Assembly: GCA_023264755.1 (NCBI GenBank)
Contig: JAHFVB010000045.1
Span: forward strand, 1,672-15,033
Source of the DNA: Mycobacterium sp.
Lineage (GTDB): Bacteria; Actinomycetota; Actinomycetes; Mycobacteriales; Mycobacteriaceae
DNA: 13,362 nt
Reading direction: 5' to 3'
A program made the position numbers and the translations under genes. Numbering within the stretch: the first letter of the stretch is position 1; every line of letters begins with the position of its first letter. Of this stretch, positions 7,050 to 12,354 are shown piece after piece. Under the pieces are notes generated by a model that saw nothing but the letters and a program-made list of their open reading frames with translations, was not told the origin of the DNA and ran no database searches.

Positions 7050-8204
7050 TCACTCCTTGCCCAGGTCGAGCAGGCGACGAGCGATGATGTTGCGTTGAAT
7101 CTCGGCCGTCCCTCCGTAGATGGTGGCGGCTCGCGAATAGAGAAACTCGGTGCGCCAACGGTTCTCGTCGAGCTCGAAGACTCCGTCGAGGGTGTCTCGG
7201 ACGATGTCGTAGAGCCCCTGCTCTGCTGTTGCCAACAACACCTTGTCGATCGACGTCTCCGCGCCGAGCCGGGCGCCGCCGGCGAGTCTGAGTTGGGTCT
7301 CGCGCGACCGGCACCGCAGCGTGTGCAAGCCCAGGTAGGCCGCGCCGAGTTGGGCGTCCACCGGGTCGGCGGCCGATTCCTCTCGCCCGCCGGCGAGTTC
7401 GGCGATCAGCGCGTCGAATCTCGAGTAGAGGTAGGCGATTCGCTGCCAGAAGCACGTCGACCGCTCGAACGGTAGTAGATCCATCGCGAGCTGCCAGCCG
7501 TCGCCGGGCCTGCCGAGCATGCGGTCGGCGGGCACCGCGACGTCGTCGAAGTACACCTCGCAGAACTCGTCGACGCCGTGCATGGTGCGCAGCGGTCGCA
7601 CTTCGATGCCCGGGCTGTCCATGTCGACGACGAACGCGGTGATGGCCTGATGGTTGGGGGTGGACCGGTCCCCGGTCCTGGTCAGCAGTATGCATCGGGT
7701 CGCGTACTGGGCGAAGCTGGTCCACACCTTCTGGCCATTGACGAGGTAGCGATCCGAGCTCGCATCGTGTTCGGCCCGCGTGGTCAACGACGCCAGGTCG
7801 CTTCCGGAGCCGGGCTCGGAAAAGCCCTGGCACCACGTCTCGCGCCCGGACAACAGCAGCGGCACCAGCTCGGCGGCGAGTTCCGGGCGCGCATAGTCGA
7901 TCATCGTGGGGGTCAGCACTTCGAGCATGGAGTAGGGGCCGGGATCATCGAGCCCGCGCCCGACGACCTCCTCGCCGACGATGGCGCGCAAGATCATCGG
8001 CCCTCCGAGTCCGCCCGCGGATTCCGGCCAGCCCCACCGCATCCAGCCTGCGTCGTAGAGTGCGCTCAGCACCCGCGCATGTTGCGCGTGGACGGCGTCG
8101 AGCGAGTGTTCCTCAGCCGGCGGGGTCAGGTCGTGATCGTCGAGCCAGGCCACCAACTGGGCCCGGAAGTGGGCCGGCGTCGGAATCTCCGGGATGGCCG
8201 TCAT
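7050..8204 (-). CDS. Acyl-CoA dehydrogenase large subunit (FadE-like)
   Basis: A 384-aa FAD-dependent acyl-CoA dehydrogenase that would introduce an alpha-beta double bond into an acyl-CoA. Visible elements are CQGFSEPGSGSDLA (125-138), the middle beta domain with VNGQKVWTS (155-163), and the C-terminal IYGGTAEIQRNIIARRLLDLG (362-382). In that last motif the Glu used by medium-chain enzymes (IYEGT) is Gly. A Glu on helix G, Glu247 in PFERS, aligns with the catalytic Glu of isovaleryl- and long-chain-type enzymes and is the likely base. The ATG at 8204 overlaps the stop of the SnoaL-like gene (ATGA), indicating translational coupling. Upstream in-frame sequence is the antisense-like shadow of that gene. 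The partner small-subunit gene follows after 2 nt. The acyl chain specificity is unknown. Confidence 0.93.
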   Translation of the reverse strand: MTAIPEIPTPAHFRAQLVAWLDDHDLTPPAEEHSLDAVHAQHARVLSALYDAGWMRWGWPESAGGLGGPMILRAIVGEEVVGRGLDDPGPYSMLEVLTPTMIDYARPELAAELVPLLLSGRETWCQGFSEPGSGSDLASLTTRAEHDASSDRYLVNGQKVWTSFAQYATRCILLTRTGDRSTPNHQAITAFVVDMDSPGIEVRPLRTMHGVDEFCEVYFDDVAVPADRMLGRPGDGWQLAMDLLPFERSTCFWQRIAYLYSRFDALIAELAGGREESAADPVDAQLGAAYLGLHTLRCRSRETQLRLAGGARLGAETSIDKVLLATAEQGLYDIVRDTLDGVFELDENRWRTEFLYSRAATIYGGTAEIQRNIIARRLLDLGKE

Positions 8205-8644
8205 CCCGCTTCGGGCCGACCAATCGCATGCGGCCGACCGGAGTCGTGATCGCCATTGCGCCGAATGAACGTCATGGCACGGGTTTTCAACCGCCACCCG
8301 GCGGCGGTGCGGACGTAGGTGTCGTTGTAGTACCCGATCCGCATGTCGTGCGTGGCGTGCTCGACGAAGCACAATGGCTGCGTGCCGGTGGCGCTACCAG
8401 GATCGAAGCCGGGGTCCGCCGAATCGAAGTCGACCAGCGCCGTGCCCGTCATGAACAGCCCGCTGGGCGCCGCGGCGACCAGGTCGGGAAAACGGGCCAG
8501 CGTGTAGGTGGACCCGAAGGCGCTGTAGGTGCCGTCCGGCGTGAACACCGTCACCAGCCCCTCGACGTCGCCTCGCGTGATGGTCACCGCGTACTTGGCG
8601 AGCAGCTGCTGGATTTCGACGAGGTCATCGGTTCTCGTTGACAA
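8201..8644 (-). CDS. NTF2-like / SnoaL-type small protein
   Basis: A 147-aa protein with the NTF2-like cone pattern: an N-terminal helix with EIQQLLAKYAVTITRGDVEGL (10-30), then F-x-PDGTY (34-40), and C-terminal strands ending with GWRLKTRAMTFIRR (115-128). Proteins of this fold include steroid isomerase, scytalone dehydratase, SnoaL cyclases and the beta subunits of ring-hydroxylating oxygenases. The exact reaction cannot be read from sequence. The only suitable start is a TTG at 8644, inside the end of the amidohydrolase gene (20-nt overlap), preceded by AAGG at 3 nt and a G-run at 8 nt. The end overlaps the acyl-CoA dehydrogenase start by 4 nt. In this operon it could serve as an isomerase/dehydratase, or as a beta-like partner of the Rieske protein (inference). 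Confidence 0.85.
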   Translation of the reverse strand: MSTRTDDLVEIQQLLAKYAVTITRGDVEGLVTVFTPDGTYSAFGSTYTLARFPDLVAAAPSGLFMTGTALVDFDSADPGFDPGSATGTQPLCFVEHATHDMRIGYYNDTYVRTAAGWRLKTRAMTFIRRNGDHDSGRPHAIGRPEAG

Positions 8645-9851
8645 AGACCTTGCCCCCCTTCATGACGAAATTGACTTCCCGAGTGACACTGATGTCGAGG
8701 AGCGGGTCGCCCGGGACCGCGATGACGTCGGCGAGTTGGCCAACGGCCAACCTGCCCCGGTCGGCGACGTCGATGAGTTCGGCCGCCACCACCGTGGCCG
8801 CGCGCAGCACCGCCGCCGCAGGCATGCCCCACTCGACGAGCGTGACGAGTTCGTCGGCGTTCTTGCCGTGTGGAATCGCGGGGGCATCGGTGCCGACGGC
8901 GATCTTTACTCCCGCCTCGTAGGCGGCCTTGAGTGACGTGCGGGCCTTGGGAAACATCTCGGCGGCCTTGTCCTGCAATTCCCTTGGAGCCTTCGATACG
9001 TCCATCGCCTCGGCCAGGCGCCGAGTCGTCACCAGGAACCGGTCGTTGTCGACCAGCATCTGGATCGCTTCGTCGTCCATCAGGAAACCGTGCTCGATGC
9101 AGTCGATGCCGACCGCGACCGCGTGCTTGACCGCCTCCGCGCCGTGGGTGTGGGCGGCAACCCGCAGTCCCCGCCGGTGTGCCTCGTCGACGATCGCGGC
9201 CAGTTCTTCGTCCGAATAGTGTTGTGCGCCGGCTTCTCCGGTGAGGGACATGACGCCACCCGAGACGCACACCTTGATCAGGCGGGCGCCGTGCTTGATC
9301 TGGTATCGGACGGCCTTGCGGATCTCGTCGACGCCGTTTGCGATGCCTTCCTCGACGGTCAGCTCGAGCACACCGGGCATGAAGGCGGCGAACATCGTCG
9401 GATCGAGGTGGCCGCCGGTCGGTGTGATGGCGTGCCCCGCGGGCACGATGCGGGGCCCTTCGATCCAACCGGCGTCGATGGCCTTGCCCAGCGCGACGTC
9501 GAGCAGGTAGCCGCCGGTCTTCACGAAGAGCCCGAGGTTGCGGACGGTGGTGAAGCCGGCGTGCAACGTGCGACGGGCGTTTCCGACCGCACGGAGCACT
9601 CGGGTGGGCGGATCGTCCTGCACCTGCGACAGCCCGGGTTGCTCTCCGCGGCCGCCCATGAGCAGGTTGACCTCCATGTCCATCAGACCGGGCAGCAGGA
9701 TCGATTCGCCTAGGTCGATGACAGTCGCCGATTCCGGTATGTCACCGCCGATGCCGACGATCCGGTCGCCTTCGATCGTGAGGATGGCCGGCCGGATGAC
9801 TTCCCCTGCGTCGACGTCGAGGTAACCCGCAGCCTTCAGGGTGAGTACCAC
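8625..9851 (-). CDS. Amidohydrolase (imidazolonepropionase/prolidase-like), HxH replaced
   Basis: A 408-aa amidohydrolase-superfamily protein. It has the N-terminal small beta domain, the entry motif LLPGLMDMEVN (52-62), and a TIM barrel with Lys193 (LIKVCVSGG, a candidate carboxylated lysine), His234/His236 (AAHTHG), His254 (IEHG) and Asp322 (GTDAP). A C-terminal return of the beta domain follows, with RGRLAVGQLADVIAVPGDPL (365-384). The first metal pair, normally His-x-His after PGLID, is Glu60-x-Asn62. The other ligands are kept, so a mononuclear or altered metal site is possible. Family members hydrolyse cyclic amides, dipeptides or C-N/C-O bonds. The start is GTG at 9851, 2 nt after the preceding stop; the longer frame beyond it is out-of-frame sequence of the upstream genes. 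The 3' end overlaps the SnoaL-like gene. Confidence 0.9.
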   Translation of the reverse strand: MVLTLKAAGYLDVDAGEVIRPAILTIEGDRIVGIGGDIPESATVIDLGESILLPGLMDMEVNLLMGGRGEQPGLSQVQDDPPTRVLRAVGNARRTLHAGFTTVRNLGLFVKTGGYLLDVALGKAIDAGWIEGPRIVPAGHAITPTGGHLDPTMFAAFMPGVLELTVEEGIANGVDEIRKAVRYQIKHGARLIKVCVSGGVMSLTGEAGAQHYSDEELAAIVDEAHRRGLRVAAHTHGAEAVKHAVAVGIDCIEHGFLMDDEAIQMLVDNDRFLVTTRRLAEAMDVSKAPRELQDKAAEMFPKARTSLKAAYEAGVKIAVGTDAPAIPHGKNADELVTLVEWGMPAAAVLRAATVVAAELIDVADRGRLAVGQLADVIAVPGDPLLDISVTREVNFVMKGGKVFVNENR

Positions 9852-9853
9852 GC

Positions 9854-10183
9854 CTAGACCACCGGCTCTTCGATGAGTTCGATGTAGGCAGCGCCGCTGT
9901 CGAGCACGCGGGGCTGCTTCCACACTTCGACGGGGAAGCTCACCATGACGATCGACTGGCCCAGGTGCACCAATGCCTTGGCGTCCTCGGGCATCCCCTT
10001 GAGGGGGAAGCGGGCGTCGACGTAGACCATGATGTCCTCGAGCCGGTCCAGCCCCGCGTCGTAGAGCTCCTGCATCTCCGCCATCGACGAGGCCAGCCGC
10101 TTGGCGTAGCGCTCCTCCTCGGTGGGCAGACACCAGTCGCTGAAGCGCTCGAGGTCGGCGAATTCGGCTGGCAACTTAGACAT
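9854..10183 (-). CDS. Conserved small protein of unknown function, 109 aa
   Basis: I do not recognise a characterised family. The protein has 109 residues, no signal peptide and no membrane segment. The first half looks helical and charged (EEERYAKRLASSMAEMQELYDAGLDRLEDI, roughly 36-65 in two helices). The second half has a SFPVEVW motif (about 81-87) and DSGAAYIELIEEP near the C-terminus. The ATG at 10183 lies inside the end of the Rieske gene (8-nt overlap) and has AAGGA seven nt upstream. The amidohydrolase gene starts 2 nt downstream. This tight embedding right after the oxygenase suggests an accessory or assembly role for the Rieske enzyme, but that is inference from context only. Confidence 0.8.
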   Translation of the reverse strand: MSKLPAEFADLERFSDWCLPTEEERYAKRLASSMAEMQELYDAGLDRLEDIMVYVDARFPLKGMPEDAKALVHLGQSIVMVSFPVEVWKQPRVLDSGAAYIELIEEPVV

Positions 10184-11507
10184 GTGCGGTGTCCTTCTCG
10201 CGAGGTTCGGCGGCCTTCCCATTGGCCTGCCCAGTCCCGTTGCCGGTATGGGCGTTGACGTACTTCCATGCCGTCATGTGCAGATGACGCAACAGAATCT
10301 CCTGGTCGCACAGCGGGAAGTCCGTCACGACCCGCGTGTTGATCATGCGCTGGGTGGCCTCGAGGGTGTTGGCGTCCTGGAAGGCGTACTCCTTGAACGT
10401 CACCGCGGCGAGTTCCTGGGAGAGCCGCTCGCGAAGATTCTTCGGGGGCACGAAGTACAGGTCGGCCTCGAAGATGTGTTTGTCCACCGCCGTCGGCCAG
10501 TAGTGATAGGTCAGGTACCAGCCGGGCGCCCAGAACAGCAGCGTGAAGTTCGGGAAGAACTCGAAAGAGTCCGTGCCCCAAGTCTTGTGGCGGCCCGGGT
10601 TGATGGCCGGCGGCAACTCGTCGGGCAGAATGCCCTTGATGGCCGGGCGGTCCCACGGCCCGAACAGGCCGCTGTGCAGGATGCGCTCGATCGGCTTGAC
10701 CATGTTCAGGTCCTTGGGCGGGCTCATTCCGCCCCAGGACGACACCATGGAGTGGTCGCCCTTGATGTCGTAGGCCAGCGCCTCGAAGCCGAACTTGGCC
10801 AGCTTCTCGGCCTCCTCCTTCTCGGCCTGCTTCATGTGCAGGATCGGCGCGTGGTAGAACTCGGTGAACGCGTCGATGAACAACTTCCAGTTGGCGTTGA
10901 TCTCCGCCCGGTAGCCGTAGTGCTCGGTCATCTCGTGGAACGGATAGCCCTCGAGCCCCTTGCCGAAGTCCCCGAGGTAATCGGACAGTGGGGCAGCGTC
11001 GTCGTCGAAGTTGACGAAGAGGAAGCCCTCCCAGACCTCGCAGCGCACCGGGACCAGTCCGTAGTCGTTCTTGTCGAGGTCGAAGAACTCGCCTTCCTGC
11101 TGCACGAAGGTCAGCTCGCCGTCGAGCGCGTACCGCCAGGCGTGGTACTTGCAGGTGAACTGGCGGCAGGTGCCCGACACCTCCTCGCCCGGATAGTCGC
11201 TCCACACCAGCTTGTTGCCGCGGTGTCGGCACAGGTTGTGGAAGGCGCGCACGACCCCCTCTCGGTCCTTGACCACGATGATCGACGTGCCGGGACCCAC
11301 GGACGGCAACTCCCTGGTGAAGTAGCTGCCGGTCTTGGGCAGCCGCTCTATCCGGCCGACGTTGAGCCAGGTCTTCTTGAAGATCGCCTGCTGCTCGAGC
11401 AGATAGTGCTCCGGATCGATGGAGTCCTCGTAATTGACTGGTGCGGTACCCAATTCGGGCCAGTGCTCGGTCCAGCTGCCCTCGTTGGGCTTGGGGAAAT
11501 GCGCCAT
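10176..11507 (-). CDS. Rieske [2Fe-2S] ring-hydroxylating oxygenase, alpha subunit
   Basis: A 443-aa Rieske non-heme iron oxygenase catalytic subunit that would use O2 and electrons from a reductase/ferredoxin to hydroxylate or cleave its substrate. Cluster ligands are Cys93-x-His95 and Cys119-x2-His122 (NLCRHRG, CKYHAW). The gap between the pairs is 23 residues, longer than the common 15-17. The mononuclear iron site is NWKLFIDAFTEFYHAPILH (206-224), giving His219, His224 and bridging Asp212; Asp378 is a candidate third ligand. The end is hydrophilic and low-complexity (about 420-443). The ATG at 11507 follows an AAGGAGGA ribosome site and is 2 nt after the CMD stop. No ferredoxin or reductase is encoded in this window; a conventional beta-subunit gene is absent unless the SnoaL-like gene serves. 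The substrate is not deducible. Confidence 0.95.
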   Translation of the reverse strand: MAHFPKPNEGSWTEHWPELGTAPVNYEDSIDPEHYLLEQQAIFKKTWLNVGRIERLPKTGSYFTRELPSVGPGTSIIVVKDREGVVRAFHNLCRHRGNKLVWSDYPGEEVSGTCRQFTCKYHAWRYALDGELTFVQQEGEFFDLDKNDYGLVPVRCEVWEGFLFVNFDDDAAPLSDYLGDFGKGLEGYPFHEMTEHYGYRAEINANWKLFIDAFTEFYHAPILHMKQAEKEEAEKLAKFGFEALAYDIKGDHSMVSSWGGMSPPKDLNMVKPIERILHSGLFGPWDRPAIKGILPDELPPAINPGRHKTWGTDSFEFFPNFTLLFWAPGWYLTYHYWPTAVDKHIFEADLYFVPPKNLRERLSQELAAVTFKEYAFQDANTLEATQRMINTRVVTDFPLCDQEILLRHLHMTAWKYVNAHTGNGTGQANGKAAEPREKDTAHV

Positions 11508-11509
11508 GC

Positions 11510-12037
11510 TCAGTTCTCCTCCTTGGGTTCGACGCCGAATGTGTTGAGGGCCATCGCCAGCATGTGGTAGCCACCCACGGTGAACACTAAGTCCATGAGC
11601 TGTTGCTTGTCCAGCTGCTCGGCGAGGGCAGCCCAGGTCTGGTCGGTGATGCGGGTGTGCGCGACCAGCTCGTCGACGGCTCGGAGCACCGTCTGGTCGA
11701 ATGCGGCGCTGGCCTCACCGTTTTGGAGTGCGGCGATGTCGTCGTCGCACAGGCCGACCTGCTTGCCGATCGCGACGTGCTCGTCCCATTCGTAGTCACA
11801 GGACGTGAGGTGGGCGACGCGGAGCACGGCGAGCTCGCGCAAGCGTGGCGCCAACGTCGACCGCGTCAGTAGATAGAAGGCGAAGCCGAGGTACGACCGA
11901 GCGAGCTCCGGATGGTTGACGAAGGTCGCGATGGCGTTGCCCGCGGCGAGCGGATTGCGCCGTTCCTCGGGCATCATCCGCAGCGCGGTCAGGACCGCGT
12001 CATCCCACTCGGCGGCAGGCAATGGGGGGACTCGCAC
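11510..12037 (-). CDS. Carboxymuconolactone decarboxylase / AhpD-like protein
   Basis: A 175-aa all-helical protein of the CMD/AhpD family. The core motif is LRELAVLRVAHLTSCDYEWDEHVAIGK (66-92). Cys80, Glu83 and His87 occupy the place where AhpD has CxxC...H, so the second redox Cys is replaced by Glu. Alkylhydroperoxidase activity through a disulfide is therefore unlikely, while a decarboxylase or lactone-acting role remains possible. The start is a GTG at 12037 with GGAG about eight nt upstream. It is the first gene of the seven-gene operon, and its promoter carries a copy of the GAGAAT palindrome 48 nt upstream (centre at 12085). The Rieske gene follows after 2 nt. Confidence 0.9.
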   Translation of the reverse strand: MRVPPLPAAEWDDAVLTALRMMPEERRNPLAAGNAIATFVNHPELARSYLGFAFYLLTRSTLAPRLRELAVLRVAHLTSCDYEWDEHVAIGKQVGLCDDDIAALQNGEASAAFDQTVLRAVDELVAHTRITDQTWAALAEQLDKQQLMDLVFTVGGYHMLAMALNTFGVEPKEEN

Positions 12038-12076
12038 GTGCGTGCTCCGCTCTGACTCCGGGGTGCCTCTCGACTA

Positions 12077-12093
12077 CGAGAATGATATTCTCA
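12077..12093. promoter_or_regulatory. GAGAAT-type palindrome, proposed TetR operator of the seven-gene operon
   Basis: CGAGAATG-A-TATTCTCA matches the palindrome at 6159-6175 in 14 of 17 positions, and its right half TATTCTCA is identical. The minus strand reads TATCAT (12082-12087) at the centre, a good -10 for the operon starting at 12037. A -35 was not obvious. Having the same motif in the same position relative to a -10 at two promoters supports a shared repressor site. Confidence 0.75.
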
Positions 12094-12231
12094 TATCTGA
12101 GCAATAGATTTCCACAGCTCGTCCAAATCGATCGCAAAACAGCGCTGGAGAGCGTTGTGTCAGCGAGCGGACCGGCCCACTGGGCACTGCCGAATCTGCC
12201 GGTTCGATCGGCTGCGATGCGTGGTCGAACG

Positions 12232-12260
12232 TTGATTCTCGCAGGGTGAGAGGCTAGTTT
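12232..12260 (+). promoter_or_regulatory. Predicted promoter of the amidohydrolase_2 gene
   Basis: TTGATT (12232-12237) and TAGTTT (12255-12260, fitting TANNNT) are separated by 17 bp. Transcription would start near 12267, giving a leader of about 88 nt that contains the 11-bp tandem repeats. The palindrome at 12077-12093 is about 140 bp upstream, too far for simple blocking of this promoter. Confidence 0.45.
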
Positions 12261-12305
12261 TCCTAAGTAGAGAACAGCACTGGAATCGCGCTGGCTCCGC
12301 AGGTG

Positions 12306-12338
12306 TCACGTAGCCATCACGTAGCCATCGCGTAGCCA
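12306..12338 (+). repeat. Three tandem 11-bp repeats in the leader of the amidohydrolase_2 gene
   Basis: TCACGTAGCCA occurs at 12306-12316 and 12317-12327, then as TCGCGTAGCCA (one change) at 12328-12338. The array ends 16 nt before the GTG start codon, just before the AAGGA ribosome site. The 11-bp period is about one helical turn, so it could place three protein contacts on one DNA face, or it could act in the RNA leader. It may also be simple slippage. Confidence 0.85.
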
Positions 12339-12354
12339 TACGGAAGGAACGCCG

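Larger units (their letters stand above)
12038..12354. other. Divergent intergenic region between the operon and the amidohydrolase_2 gene
   Basis: These 317 nt contain no convincing gene. They hold, from left to right, the leader and promoter of the minus-strand operon with its palindrome (12077-12093), about 135 nt with nothing recognisable, a predicted plus-strand promoter (12232-12260), three 11-bp tandem repeats (12306-12338) and the ribosome site of the GTG at 12355. Confidence 0.7.

Noticed and set aside
7048..7836. N-terminal extension of the small acyl-CoA dehydrogenase frame to 534 aa
   Set aside because: The extension overlaps the large-subunit gene in another frame and is Arg-rich shadow sequence; GTG 7047 has a proper ribosome site.
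6232..8204. The two acyl-CoA dehydrogenases as one gene broken by a frameshift
   Set aside because: The large subunit has a complete C-terminus with IYGGTAEIQRN and a normal stop, and the small subunit repeats C-terminal-type sequence, so these are two genes.
10122..11570. 482-aa open frame on the plus strand opposite the Rieske gene
   Set aside because: It is a shadow of the Rieske coding strand, low in family-like motifs, while the minus frame has all Rieske and iron ligands.
12304..12336. A ten-codon leader peptide reading through the 11-bp repeats
   Set aside because: It starts at a GTG without a convincing ribosome site, and the codons show no regulatory amino-acid run.
12306..12338. 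CRISPR-like repeats
   Set aside because: The units are only 11 bp, directly adjacent, with no spacers and no cas genes.
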